From Manduca sexta (lineage: Eukaryota; Arthropoda; Insecta; Lepidoptera; Sphingidae), in assembly GCF_014839805.1 (NCBI RefSeq), contig NC_051116.1:124001-188000 (forward strand): DNA of 64,000 nt, in the 5' to 3' direction. A program made the translations under genes and the position numbers. The notes below the pieces were generated by a model. The model searched no databases. It was not told the DNA's origin and was given only the letters and a program-made list of their open reading frames with translations. Shown here piece by piece: positions 1-12,819 of the stretch; within the stretch, counting starts at the first letter, position 1; the number at the start of each line of letters is the position of its first letter.

Positions 1-411
1 TAATTGCATTGACATTTTTCACCTTTCTCCATCTCAGTACAGGAAAAAAATTGTATCTGCCAAATAATTATACATTAAGGTTTTTTTTTTACATAATGTT
101 GTTTAGATGTTGGTGCGTACTTATTTTGCGTCACCTCTTTCGTTACATGTTATTGTAATCTGTGGAAACTGTTGTGGATCATCTATTTCTAATAATTATT
201 TTTTTTATATTATATAAGTAAAATTGTACTCTGTTGTTTCCAAAATACCTAGTTTGGCCTAGCCTATAAATATTACTTATTAATAATATAATTTTAATAG
301 TTTTCTCAAATACATTGCAAAAGGGAAGCGGAGAGGAATCAAGTTGTATGGACCGTTCACAACCGCCATTTAGTACTGCATCGACTGTTTTATGTATCGG
401 TACAAAACTTA
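1..411. other. AT-rich DNA, no feature recognised
   Basis: I see only AT-rich sequence and short chance reading frames. Confidence 0.5.
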
Positions 412-695
412 ATAATATCAGCCCTGTATTATACTGGCCCACTGCTGGACAAGGGCCTCCTCTACTACTGAGAAGGATAAGGCTTTAGTCCACCACGCTG
501 GTCTAGTGCGGATTAGTAGACTTCAAATACTCTCGAAATTCTTGAGGAGAAATTCTCAGGTATGCAGATTTCCTCACGATGTTTTCCTTCACTGTTAAAG
601 CAAGCGATAATTCAGAAAGAATACACACATCATTTTAGTAAAGTCAGAGGTGTGCGCCCTTGGGTTTTGAACCTGTAGACATTCGTGTTGGCAGA
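412..695 (-). repeat. tRNA-derived SINE (family S1), 5'-truncated
   Basis: On the minus strand this carries a B-box-like GGTTCAAAACC (about 663-674) followed by the family body and the ATACAGGGCTGATATTATT 3' end. It is truncated before the A box. The same family is found complete at 14970-15295 and 39274-39598. Confidence 0.8.
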
Positions 696-1177
696 ATCTT
701 CGGTACAATACTTATTAAACTTTAATCAGAAAGATTACTCTCACGGCTCGCGGAACAACATCCAATCTCGTCCAATAGAAACTAACGATAACGAAAATGG
801 AAGAATTTCAATAAATTTCAAATTCAAATTGTACTTGCATTCCGGCAATAAGCATAATAACAATACAATTCCCGGTTGCCGGGATTCCGGTAACGTACCG
901 GAAAATTGCAGCACAACACTAAAGTACTGTTTTATTTATATTGCCTTATGGTCTAGTATATTAGTTAAGAAACCGAGGATATTTAGTCCATTCCCAAACT
1001 AGGCTATCAAAAAGTCTATGATAGGCAATATGAATGCTTGATATTGGAAATTTCGTCGTTATTTGAATTTTATCAGAGTCATTGTATTGGCATTCCTTTT
1101 GACATAAAATATTCCAGTGGAGAAGGGTCAATATAACCCGATTCTAACTACGATTAAAACAACGCAATCTATCTATA

Positions 1178-1486
1178 TATCAGCCCTGTATTATATACTG
1201 TCCCTCTGCTAGGCACGGACCTCCTCTACTACTGAGAGGGATTAGGCCTTAGTCCACCACGCTGGCCTAGTGCGGATTGATAGATTTCACGCACCTTCAA
1301 AATTCCTATAGAGAACTTCTCAGGTATGCAGGTTTCATCACGATGTTTTCCTTCTCCGTTAAAGCAAGCGATAATTCACAAAGAATACACACATCATTTT
1401 AGAAGTCAGAGGTGTGTCCTTGGGATTTGAACCTGCGGACTATCGTTTCGGCAGTCCGTTTCATACCCAACTAGGCTATCGCCGCT
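1178..1486 (-). repeat. tRNA-derived SINE (family S1), nearly full length
   Basis: The minus strand reads an A-box-like TAGCCTAGTTGGG and B-box GGTTCAAATCC (both RNA polymerase III promoter signatures), then the common body and a TATTAT-type tail. Confidence 0.85.
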
Positions 1487-1782
1487 TAGTACATAATTAT
1501 CTATAAAAGATCAGAGAATATAAACGAGAACCTCTCGTCAATTTCTCTTTCAATTACAGATCTTGTATTCAAGACTATAAATTATTTAATTAAAGTTAAT
1601 AATGTAGCGTCTAGAGTTAGACAGCGAAGCATATTATAATTTATACACTAGATCTAGGTCGTGAGTGTATAGCCTAAGTAGAAAACACTCTATGTCTACC
1701 ACGTAGCATTTTGAAAACATTATTGTTTCGGTTTGAAAGAAATTGTTACTGAGTATTAACAAAAAAAAAATATAAATAAAAA

Positions 1783-1915
1783 AAGGGATAAAAAGTAGCC
1801 TACGGTTAATCCACGACGTGGTTTATCTGTGTGCTAAATTTCATCCAAATCCGTTCAGCGGTTTATGCGTTTTTCTCTTACAAACTTTTTTTACATAGTT
1901 TCGCGTTTATAATAA
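1783..1915. repeat. degenerate interspersed repeat fragment
   Basis: It contains ATCCAAATCCGTTCAGCGG and GCGTTTTTCTCTTAC, a phrase recurring in degraded form at 24405-24470, 30245-30310 and 53620-53680. These phrases are typical of lepidopteran Helitron-like repeats. 1916-3139 shows nothing else I can name. Confidence 0.5.
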
Positions 1916-3139
1916 GATAACAGCACGTTTTATAGCCCACCTAATTTAAAAAATATAAAGAAAATCCGTTCATTAAATTGCAATATATCATATAAAAATA
2001 ATAATAAATGAACTCATAAAATATCATAGGTTCTTTTTGCACTACAACACAAAATACCAAAAACATGAATGGTGGGCCTTGTTAGGAACCGGGCTTTTTT
2101 CGCTCACACTTAATATAGATAGATATAGATTATATTATAAATTTTCAATACCACAGTATTTACCCACTACTTGAAATATACCTTACCCCACTAAATCCGG
2201 TATCTAATTTCAATAAATAACATTAGTTCCTTCCTTTTAAGGGATATATAAATAAAAGAAAAATGGTCCATTAGGATGGACCACCCTACTCAATTTTAGA
2301 TTTATTGGCGGCACTGTAACGACCTACCCAATGTAAATAAACAGACAAACAAACATGGATAATGTGATTTTGTTTCATTATGTTTTACTCGTGGATTTTC
2401 TTGTTATTTAGGCTTCATGTAGAATCTAAGGAGATCTGTACTCTATACTCCATGGTAAAGAAATTTAAATTTAAATTTAGAACGCTTTTTTTATTTTTGA
2501 TTCTTTTTTTAAATCTCTTGTCTCCGTTTATTACACCGAATAGAATAGACAATATAGATATTTACATTATATTCTTTCGTTCCTAATTTGAAAGTGGTTA
2601 ATTATGATGGGATAAAAATTTACGATAGCTTGCATCTCATGTAAGGTACCGCTTAGACGCCGTCAATCCCCACATACCCACATTACTGGATTTGCTAAAG
2701 CCGTCTGCGCGTTGCCTTGACACAAATTCTAATTATACAACCTGGTTACCCTAATCTTTCAATTCACAACCCAATGCAACTATTCGAAGAAAAAACCATA
2801 AACCGAGTCGCGAGCTGGAACTAGTATCGACCAATAACTATTGTCTTACAGATGAACTGACTAGGTCAGTGGACAACGCTAGCTCATTGTTGGGCGACCC
2901 ATTTTCCGCGTATCTTGTTTCTTCCTTATTGATATGCTTGAACCAAATAACTCAGCTTCGGGTAGGCAACATTTTGAAATCGCGAGTTGGTTAGGGTTTA
3001 GACGTATATAAAACTAATGGATGTTATTATACATATAAACCTTCCTCTTGAATCACTATATCTATAAAAAAAAACCGCATCAAAATCCGTTGCGTAGTTT
3101 TAAAGATTTAAGCATACATCGGGACAGAGAAAGCGACTT

Positions 3140-3467
3140 TGTTTTATACTATGTAGTGATTGATATGCCTCTATTTTGGCGTTCCGTACACTCATTGTGT
3201 TCGACTCAACTGTACTGCAATCCGTACACCTGACAGTATGATTTCAACATTGACAGCGTGTGGTTATGTACGGAGTAGCGTTAATGATATAAGAACTCGA
3301 GTCTAAGTTTAAACCTGGATGTGAATAAAAAATATTAGTCAAATAAGTAAAATTATTTGTTGTTCAAGTGAATAGGTTATAACAGTGACTTTTTGGTTGC
3401 AATTTTAGATCAGATGTTGAACAAATAGTTTATATGGACGTTCGTGTCTATAGAATATACTCCAAAT
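3140..3467 (+). repeat. unclassified ~330-bp interspersed repeat (family X)
   Basis: Matches 45640-45965 (plus) and 7340-7690 (minus) over most of its length. Shared phrases include GAACAAATAGTTTATATGGA, ACTCGAGTCTAAGT and TTATAACAGTGAC. I see no coding potential and no recognisable termini. Confidence 0.7.
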
Positions 3468-4231
3468 AGAAAAATAAAAGGATGCAAAATGTAGCATGCA
3501 GGCTGGTTGAACGCTGTTCCTTTTTCAAATATTGTGACGCATTTTCGTTTCGAGTTTCAAATTACGACTATTCTAAAGAAGGTTTATAAAAAACTACGTT
3601 CTGAAACATGAGATTAAGTTCAGCAAGTAATTTCACTAACTATCCCTCAAATTGGAACATAACCTACATAATATAGTCAGAAATAGACAGCAGTGGCCCT
3701 ACTCGATCTATTATAACAAACGAAAGACCTTGTAATGAAATACACAAAAGATTTGCCGAAACTACAATACCATTATCAAGAAAATTGTTAAAACCCACTA
3801 AATAAAAGCATATAAAAGAAAATTGCGGCGCGGGGAAACCACAAAATAGTGATGGGCGCAGCGTAATAAGTTTTATCGATAGTCGATACATCGTCACATA
3901 ATGTGCGCGGGCAACAATAGGGCTGTGACGGGTTTATGACCGCGCCAGTCTCGCAGTATTGTGTTTTAACGAAAATATTTAGATTTTCCCCCAATTTTTT
4001 GTAATATACAGTGTATGGAGTTTTTATGCGTGTTATAAAAACAACGTTTTGTTTGGTTCAAATTAAGTTTGGATAAGGGTGGTAAATTCACTTGTTTTTA
4101 CAGAGAAGTGGTACAGAATGTTTTTATTTTTATTTATTGTGGGTTCCGTACGTGCTTAGTGCAGGCAAACATATATTTAAAAATTTCATGTAAAAATCTC
4201 AATTATTTAGATTTACTTTCACAGTCACAAT

Positions 4232-4345
4232 AATCTATACATATTATATAACAAAGTCCCCAAAAGCCGTCTATCTGTTTGTGATCGATTTTCTCAAAAA
4301 CTACTGAACGGATTTTTGTAAGGTTTTTACTGAAACATAGTGCAA
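4232..4345 (+). repeat. Helitron-like 5' fragment (family H2)
   Basis: It has CATATTATATAACAAAGTCC and GATCGATTTTCTCAAAAACT, followed by GAACGGATTTTTGTAAG, which is the 5' part of the element ending AAAAGCTAGT seen elsewhere in the window. The 3' end is missing. Confidence 0.65.
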
Positions 4346-4920
4346 TTCTTAAGGAATGTTTAAGTTAATAGTACATCACGGTTTTATGTAAATTAACTGA
4401 AATATAACGATTACGGTTAATGAGGTCGCTTGTTTGTAAAAAATAAATGCGTGATGGATAACTACCTACTTGGCGAGGGATACCTAATCTTGTCTGCAAC
4501 TCATCAGTCGCCTCTGTATCTGTACTCTTTACTTATATAAAAATGTTCTTCACCGCGTACTATTTTTAGAGACACGAAACTTTTCACTCAAATTGACCGA
4601 ACTATATGAGTGAACTACGTGACCGGGTCGGAACTACGCGACTGAGTCAATAGCTCTACACTTTGATAAATGATCATCCAGGCTAAGGGTCATAGTTCGG
4701 CAAGGTCCCATCCCTTTGAATTTTTCCTTTTTAATATGACTGATCTTTCCTTTCGATGCGTGGTTTGTGGATATTGCCTATGATATTCACGTAGCAAAAA
4801 TCCGTTTTTATATGATAATTACGTGAATATTTTATACAACTGAATACTGGAGTTTCTTTCTGCCTTTCTTCGAGTAGTCATCACTTAGGTAGCTAGTGTA
4901 AGGCTGGTAGGTTAGCTAGG

Positions 4921-5330
4921 CTAGGGCTCATGTCCCGCCGCCCTGTGGAATGGGGCCGTTTGGAGAATTCCACCACGGTATCCCCTGCCTGTCGTGTAAC
5001 AAGCAACTAATAGGGGCCATCGGGAGGTCGCCGGCGGGCAGCAGGGGGCTGTCCGCCTCTGGTGTAGATTGTGCATATTTAGCACATTGTGGTGACCTTC
5101 GAGATGGACGGTAGTGTGTGTAGTTGGCCTCATGCTGCTGTAGATGCCGAGGGCGTCCTTCGGTGGGCGGGGCCTTCCTCCAAAGGAGACGGGCCGCAGG
5201 TTAGAGACCCGGTCATCAAATCCGGGCGGCGCATCGCCGGGTCGTAAGGCACGGTGACCTCAACATAACCGCACAGTCGCCCTCCACGAAGGCTGGGCGG
5301 TAGTCATTAGGCACTTTCTCCGCGAAAAAA
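4921..5330. repeat. GC-rich block, probably a transposon fragment
   Basis: This is an island of high GC in AT-rich surroundings. The segment at about 4952-4984 reappears, inverted and diverged, at 46750-46783 (shared phrase ATACCGTGGTGGAAT then CTCCAAACG), so at least part is repeated. The 70-codon minus-strand frame (4921-5133) has no recognisable domain. I cannot assign a class. Confidence 0.5.
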
Positions 5331-5858
5331 ATAGTCACTTATCTGATGGTAATAAGTGCTATAACGTCCGTTTTCAACTACGGATCGATCGTGAAAATTA
5401 ACCAATCAGAACAAAGTTTGACGAGCCAGACGACTTCCTTTGATTCTCATAATTTATCAAAATATATACGTCCTTTGATTCGATTCTCAGAATTTATCCA
5501 AATAGAATCATCGTAATCATTAATTAAGCTCATAAAAAATACTGAGTTTCAGGTCACCCTGTATTTGGACCGTTTCATTAATAAGTATCGAGAATTTTTT
5601 CATAAAATCTTTTTCTACCGATGTTTTCTTTATTATTTTTATAGTATTTTCCCGTTTCTCTCACAATTCCTCAAATCAACGTAATCCCACAATTGTGCTG
5701 ACAAAGGAACATTGGAACTATTAATATGAACAGGAAGGTTCATTTCCCAGTGTCCCGGCTACAAAGAGTGTTGTTACAAGAAGTCTTGGAGATATGGTGT
5801 AAATGGGAAACTCTAGCGGACATTATAGTGGCGAATGTTTCAAACTGTTTTTTGTATG

Positions 5859-6302
5859 AAAAAAGTATTTTGCTGTTGCCATTACAAATTGACAGAGTCC
5901 GATAGATATATTCATTAGGTAGTTCATAAAAAAAGTATTTTGATTTGCCATTACAAATTGACAGAGTCCGGTAAGATACATTCATTGGGTAGTCCATAAA
6001 AAAGTATTTTGCTGTTACCATTGACTTAGAAATTAACACAGAGTCCGAAAGATATAAGGTTATTGGGAAGACCTCAAAAAAAATATTTTGCTGTTGCTAT
6101 TCACACAAGGTCCGGTAAGATAAAGTCATTAGTTAGTCCATAAAAAAGTCGGGAGAAAACTAAAATAATTAAAACCGCGATAAAATTTTAATTTCAATGT
6201 CTAACATTCGCGTAAACATAAGAATACATAAAAAAAAGTGTTTTGCTGTTGCCATTACAAATTGAGAGAGTCCGGTAAGATATGTATTGGGTGATCCGTG
6301 TC
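5859..6302. repeat. imperfect tandem repeat, unit about 70-75 bp
   Basis: The phrase AAGTATTTTGCTGTTGCCAT, followed by AATTGACAGAGTCCGGTAAG and a TTCATTGGGTAGTCCATAA-like end, starts at about 5863, 5933, 6002, 6080 and, after an 85-bp interruption, 6235. Units diverge by substitutions and small indels. Confidence 0.85.
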
Positions 6303-7339
6303 ATTCCTGTATCAAAGAAAGAGAAAAATATTTTTCTTTAGCTATTTACAAATAGTTCGGATATTTTTGAACGGAACGGACGAACAGTGCCTGCGGTGTT
6401 GCTAAATGGCGGCTCATTGCGGATTGTATATAATTTATTGTTTCAAATTGTAATGTTGTTCGTAGCTTTTATCGGAATTTGAATTAAATACTATTATAAG
6501 CATCCTTTTTGTATAGTTATAATTTATACTCTGTACCTATACTTATATTTAATAAAATGCCCACAAGACCAAACGCGCGAACCTTACAAAAGTTTATACA
6601 TTAAAGAAATTAGAGACGTATTGCTTGCATCGCTTTCGCCTACCTTCTGCGCCACAATCTCAGTTTGTCATCACAAGACTATTGTCTTAGCCTTACTTTT
6701 CTACCTGTTGGGTTAAAGAATTTCTTGTTAGCACAATACGTTCAGTAAGTTCACGGCTCTGTTCTCAAACAGGGTGGGCAGCCGAGCTTACTACAAAAAA
6801 TCACCTGGGACGTACAAAATAATTTAAATTATTATTTCACCTGGGAATCTAATCCAAAAGTCTACAGTTGTAACTGTAATATAAAATTATAATTACTTAT
6901 TGCAACACTATCTACTTAAAGAACACCTTAAATACGATTCTTAAAATAGAGAAAACAAATATTATACTTCCTTGATAGCGTAATTATATTACGCAGTCTG
7001 CAGCTCTAAGGTCTTGACTACTAACACCTCTGCCTACCCGTGATAAAGGCGTGAGTGAGCCAACAGTACTTGGTCAATTATAAAATTACCCTAAAACTTA
7101 CATTAAAATCCACACTCCAATCATCGGCAGACGTATAAAACTTTTATCTATATTAAAAATTTCGTCCGCAGAACTTTCGCGAAGTTAATCTCGAGCTGTC
7201 AGTCTGCGAAGAAGTTCGGACAGCGCGTCCCGTTGGCTCCTGAGAGGGATTCAATGGGGGGCCGTGGGGCATTTAAAATGTTCAAATATTATTATTTTGA
7301 CATCAATTTTTTTAGGTTTTATACGTAATCATTGACGTA

Positions 7340-7690
7340 TATTCTCTAGACATGGGTCCATATAAACTATTTGTTCAAAATCTGAACTAAAATGGCTACA
7401 AAAACGTCACTGTTATTTATAACCTATAAATAACAGTGACGTTAATAACCTATTTGTTCACTTAAACAACAAATAATTACACTTATTTGACTTAATTTTT
7501 TATTCACATCCAGGTTTACACTTTCGAGTTTTTATATCATCACCGCCACTCAATTCAATTTTGAAATCATACTAAAGTCAGGTGTAGATACGGATTGCAG
7601 CACATTTGAGTCGAACACGATGAGGTTACGGAACGCCAGATCTAGTACGTAGTACATATATATCGATGTACATAATAGATTATATTATAA
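7340..7690 (-). repeat. family X repeat, minus orientation, with internal perfect hairpin
   Basis: It is the inverted relative of 3140-3467 and 45640-45965. It includes a perfect 19-bp inverted repeat with a 3-bp loop at 7403-7443, created by back-to-back copies of the TAACAGTGACGTT phrase. Confidence 0.65.
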
Positions 7691-7931
7691 TGTCTATAGG
7701 GTATCGGGTACCAAAAAGTCAAACTGCTTATCCTATGTTTCACTTATATAAAATAATCTATGAGTTCTTTTGTGTTCCATCTAAAGTTAACCTTTACGAA
7801 GCATTGATGTCCTCTTAATATTGTTTTTGCAAAAAATTATGACAAGCAATAGTCCTTAATAGCCCAATTATTAATAAATCTTAAAATTCCAAATCTATAA
7901 AAGTAGAAATATTTATTGTATAAAATAAAAC

Positions 7932-8207
7932 TGCTGGACCCGAGCCTTCTCTTTTACTAAAAGGGATTAGGCCTTAGTCCACCACGCTGACCTAGTGCGT
8001 ATTGATAGACTTCACACACCCTCGAAATTCCTATAAACTTCTCTGGTATGTTGGTTCCTCACGATGTATTCCTTCACCATTAAAGCAAGCGATAATTCAC
8101 AAAAAATACACATAATTTTAGAAAGTTAGAGGTTGTGTCCTTGGAATTTGAACCTGCGCACATTCGTGTCGGCAACCCGTTCCACAACCAACTAGGCTAT
8201 CACCCCT
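7932..8207 (-). repeat. tRNA-derived SINE (family S1), diverged
   Basis: The S1 body and B box are recognisable on the minus strand, but the 3' end and parts of the body are decayed. Confidence 0.78.
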
Positions 8208-8416
8208 TTTTATTTTTTTTCTAACGAAAGTAAATTACTTGGTAAGTGGTTAAAATTACACAGTTACTGGCTTTATAACCGGTTAACGAATACCGCGGTT
8301 AATGTAACAAGGTTTATTTTAGAAACACTCGTTTTTACGCTTTGGTTATTAGTTCTAATTCTGTTATTGCGCGTTAACAAAATATACGATGGGTATTTTA
8401 ATGATATTATATATGA

Positions 8417-8601
8417 TTAGCTTTTGCTCGCGGCTTAGCCCGCGTGAAAAAATTTTCCCGGTTAAAAGTAACTTATAACCTTTCAAAGGTCTTAAACTAT
8501 CTCCATACCAAATTTCATAAAAATTCGTTTAGTAGATTTTGAGAAAATCGATAACATACAAACAAACAGAAAAGGGAACTTTTATAATATGTATAGATTG
8601 C
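8417..8601 (-). repeat. Helitron-like non-autonomous element (family H2)
   Basis: On the minus strand it runs from CATATTATAAAAGTTCCC through CGATTTTCTCAAAATC to the GGGCTAAGCCGCGAGCAAAA end, the usual structure of this repeat. Confidence 0.7.
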
Positions 8602-9210
8602 AGAATTATTAGTAAATTGTTTAAATTATGTTGACAAAGGTAAGCTACTAAACCGAAGCTAAAATATAACGTATTTCAAGAAAAAAATGAATTTGACGAA
8701 GGGATTTTTTAAACAAAGAAAAACGTTTTAAAATGACTCTTAATATAATCAGAATATAGCGTTTACGTTCTTCATTGATTGCTAGAATTATGCCGGCCTG
8801 TCTAATATCATTTACTCCAATAAATTACTATATTTTTATTACCTATTATTATGATTCTTATGAATTCTCTGCAAACATTAAAAAAAGATTTTGCAACAAA
8901 AAAATCTCTACCCTTAAATCATACATTTTTTGCACCGGGAGGTCAAGCCCCGACCTGAAATCCGGCCCTGGCGCAAAAACCTTCCGTACTTAAAGACGGA
9001 TTGATTAATGGGACAAAGCAAGTAGACCCCCCATCGTCCCACGTCATTTTATTTACTTTTTCTGGTTACAGTCCGGAGGGATCATTCTTTTTCAATGTTA
9101 TTAATGATTGAATTCTCGCTATGATGTTTTTTAGGAATGAGGAAACATTTGTCGCGTCTTAGTGAGGATTTTGTTTGATGAGTATTTTATTTCTTATGTT
9201 ATACTTCCTT

Positions 9211-9440
9211 GGTGGCGCAGTATAGTGCTGAGGTTTTGGGTTCGATTCCTGAGTCGGTCAATGATATTGCGTTTTCTGCTTAGTATTAGATCAGTCTGGA
9301 CTTTGTGTTTGATATGGCGATAGGCTCGCCCCCTATCACTTCATGGGACGGAATTCGCATGGCTGAAAGTTTGTGCACCGGTTGCAGCTCTGTCTACCCC
9401 TTAGGGGATAAAGTATTGATGTGTGTTTTTGTTGAAAAAG
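9211..9440 (+). repeat. Bm1-like tRNA-derived SINE (family S2)
   Basis: It contains TGGCGCAGT (A-box region), GGGTTCGATTCC (B box), and the diagnostic ATCACTTCATGGGACGGAAT and TACCCCTTAGGGGATAAA. The composition matches the Bm1 class of lepidopteran SINEs. Confidence 0.85.
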
Positions 9441-9780
9441 CCCGTCTCCTTTTGCAGGACCTTATATACCTAGCCTGTGTGTGAGTTACACCTTTGCTTA
9501 TCCCTAAAGAGGGAAAAAGCGTGATGCTACTACAGTTAACTGTTTAAACTATAATATAAAAAAAATCTAATTTCAGATTACAAAAATTCAATATGATATT
9601 AATTTCACAAAATTCTACTCTGAACAAAGGCTTTGTAAGAAATACAGCCTCAAGTTTAGTGTTAAAAATGTTTAGAACGTTTTGAGATTAAGTAATAAAT
9701 AAAGCCTTGGAAAATTTAGAGGGAAATTTACAGAACACCCTCGAGTTATGAAAGAAAGCGAATAACTGCCATTTTCGATA

Positions 9781-9990
9781 AATGGCCAAGCCTCAGTGGC
9801 GAAGTTGTACTGCAAGCGCAGTACGGCAACGCTCTGAGGCCTTGGGTTCGAATCCCGGGTCGGGCAAAGTGATATTTGGGTTTTTCTGCTCATTATCAGC
9901 ACGGAGTCTTAAATTTGTGTCCGATATGGTTATAGAGTCGTCTCCTATCACATCATGGGACGGAACATACTTGACGCCAAGCGTGATATA
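9781..9990 (+). repeat. Bm1-like tRNA-derived SINE (family S2)
   Basis: It has CAGTGGCGAAGT, then GGGTTCGAATCCCGGGTCGG, GGGTTTTTCTGCTCATTATC and ATCACATCATGGGACGGAAC. It is the best preserved S2 copy here. The open frames on both strands are chance products of the repeat. Confidence 0.87.
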
Positions 9991-11590
9991 TACCTATATG
10001 ATCCCAATCAGTTTTTTCTAAGGTCAGGGGGCCCTCTTCCCTCTGTAGAAGCAAATCCGTCTTCTTGCAATTATGGGAGTTCTAATCGAAGGATAGCGGT
10101 GGCCGTATAAGTAAATATGTTTTTTCGACTTTACCTATAGGGTTATAAAAGCTGTTCTTCGACAATTCAAATCCTAACACCCAATACACGAATACGTCTA
10201 TTTTGCTATAAAATAACAATATTAAAATTATTTTAGACCGAATAAAACAAAAATACAGTATTTACATTTTATCATTAGAAAAGTAGGCCGCTAATAAATA
10301 TTTACGAACGAAGAAGTCGTTAAAACTTCGAAATAGATGCATAATTGCGTATTTGGATTTATGAAATGGTATAGTCTAGAAACATGAAGATTGAGGAGTG
10401 TTTCCAGGGCAACAACGGTTAGAGTTATGATTCAAAATAACACACTTAAATTGGATTCCATAAACCATCGCTCGACCACATCTATACAGGAACATTTTGA
10501 CATCGCATTACTAATTGAAACCACACACTTAACTAATAGAAAATAACAATTTACAGTAAGTTATTTGAGCTATATATGTAAAATAAAAAAGTGTAATTTT
10601 CGAACAAGATAAATATTAATAAAAAGTACTTTTAATTTTACGCGCCCTAAAGCCACTACTACGTAAGAGAATTAGTTACATCATACTTTCAGTCAGAAAT
10701 ATACTCACGCACACGCCATATTGGCATTAAATAACAAAATGATAAAAGAATCAGAAAACTAAAACCAGGTTTTTTGGTGAAAATATTCGTTATTAATGAA
10801 TGATTTTTGGAACATTTCAGCAAAGGTGAAGGCGAATATGTGGTTTTATTTAGTAACGCAATGTCAAAATGAGCCTGTGTAAGCTTCATTAAATTCGGGT
10901 CCAGCTTGGGTAGCACATACTATATCGGCGTATAGGTAGTCACCACTGAGAGAAATACATGGTTACGTTCCTCTATCTCCAGATCTCCAGGAAGATCTCC
11001 AGTCAGGTAGACGTCGCTCGTAACCGGCCGTGGTCCCTCCGATAGTTCTTAATAGGAGGTGGTATATAGGCGTCGCGCAAATTCTGCCACCGCAATTCAG
11101 GATTGTCTATCGCCATCTAGTGTGAATATTGAGTACTAATTTCCTAATTGTCAATATTCGTCTCGCGGTTCCAGTGATGTTGACTAGATGGCGGTGTATA
11201 CAAATTGTGCCCCCACACATACCATTCAAGTAAAATCCATTGTGTTAACTGGAGAGGTAAACATATCTCGTCAGACATTATTTGGAACCTACTCGCTCCC
11301 CTCATCATCTGGTGTAGTGGGTTAGTTTTTCATGCCGTATGGAAGGCTTAAACTTATTTTTGATACTTTACTAATTTCTTCACTCCATGATTCTAAGTTA
11401 AGTGCTTAGAGCTCATGACCTTCCGCATAACACCTCAGGAAGTTCGGAAAGAATGACTAGACCTGTTCGGAACTAGCGTCCCGGTCAACTTAAGCTGAGC
11501 TGCTTCCTTTTGCCTTTATAGTCCTATAATGTTACGATCCTAAATAATAATTAAGGTAACTAGATATTAAAGCAACAAACGGAATTTGAT

Positions 11591-11803
11591 TTATCCATAT
11601 ATATTATAAAACAAAGTCTCCAAGCTGTCTGTCTGTATATGAACGATTTTCTCAAAAAAAGACTGAACGGATTTTTGTGAAATTTGGTAAGGAGATAGTT
11701 TAAGACCCTGGAAAGGTTTTAGGCTTTCCTAAGAAAATATATACCGGGAGTTTTATCCCGGAAAACTACATCACGCGCACGAAGTAGCGAGCAAAAGCTA
11801 CTT
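11591..11803 (+). repeat. Helitron-like non-autonomous element (family H2)
   Basis: Runs from ATATATTATAAAACAAAGTC through TTAAGACCCTGGAAAGG to GCGAGCAAAAGCTACT. The 3' terminus is close to the CTAGT expected for Helitrons. Confidence 0.75.
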
Positions 11804-11944
11804 ATTTTATAAAGATTATCAAGTGACCCTATTCGTTCATTATTCGTTCATCGGTTGAAAATCGCTTCGTCTTATAACTTATAATATCGTGCATCTTCCA
11901 CACGTTCGCTTGATTTATTTCGCAGCCGCACAGCATTAAGAGAA

Positions 11945-12120
11945 ATAATTTGATCCACTGCGGATGCTGTATCGGGAACTGTTTATGTTAATGGAAATTG
12001 TAATGCCTACTTCTGGTATCTCTCCCGGTGGATTTCTTTGCTCATTATCAGCTGTATTTATGTCCGAAATGGCTATATGCTGCTATCATATCACGGGACG
12101 GAACATGGCGAAATTGAAAG
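11945..12120 (+). repeat. Bm1-like SINE fragment (family S2), decayed
   Basis: It keeps TTTGCTCATTATCAGC and ATATCACGGGACGGAACATG, but the tRNA-like head is badly degraded. 9991-11590 contains no gene or repeat that I can name with confidence. Confidence 0.65.
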
Positions 12121-12319
12121 AAACAAAGAAGAAGAAAGAAAAGAGTTTTATTGGCACAATATGCAGTTACACATAAAGTATTTTTTTTTAGATAATTAGA
12201 TTAATGTGCCAACAATGGGCTACTTATTCAGCTTAATGCTGCTGCAATACAGCTGTAGCGCTGGTTTTCAATGAGAAGCCCAAGTGTCGCACGAATGTCC
12301 ATTCGGTAAACAAACTAAA

Positions 12320-12819
12320 NNNNNNNNNNNNNNNNNNNNNNNNNNNNNNNNNNNNNNNNNNNNNNNNNNNNNNNNNNNNNNNNNNNNNNNNNNNNNNNNN
12401 NNNNNNNNNNNNNNNNNNNNNNNNNNNNNNNNNNNNNNNNNNNNNNNNNNNNNNNNNNNNNNNNNNNNNNNNNNNNNNNNNNNNNNNNNNNNNNNNNNNN
12501 NNNNNNNNNNNNNNNNNNNNNNNNNNNNNNNNNNNNNNNNNNNNNNNNNNNNNNNNNNNNNNNNNNNNNNNNNNNNNNNNNNNNNNNNNNNNNNNNNNNN
12601 NNNNNNNNNNNNNNNNNNNNNNNNNNNNNNNNNNNNNNNNNNNNNNNNNNNNNNNNNNNNNNNNNNNNNNNNNNNNNNNNNNNNNNNNNNNNNNNNNNNN
12701 NNNNNNNNNNNNNNNNNNNNNNNNNNNNNNNNNNNNNNNNNNNNNNNNNNNNNNNNNNNNNNNNNNNNNNNNNNNNNNNNNNNNNNNNNNNNNNNNNNNN
12801 NNNNNNNNNNNNNNNNNNN
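12320..12819. other. assembly gap (500 N)
   Basis: This is a run of exactly 500 N, a conventional placeholder for a gap of unknown size. The right edge is the truncated end of gene copy A. Its first bases match copy B at about 41405, just downstream of exon E12b. The sequence to the left shows none of the downstream exons E13-E18 that should follow copy A, so the join is not a simple continuation of the gene. Confidence 0.98.

Noticed and set aside
4921..5133. GC-rich 70-codon frame on the minus strand
   Set aside because: No recognisable domain, and at least part of the block is repeated elsewhere; more likely transposon debris than a gene.
9672..10021. Overlapping 76-79 codon reading frames on both strands
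   Set aside because: They fall on a Bm1-like SINE, whose sequence explains them; there is no conserved domain.
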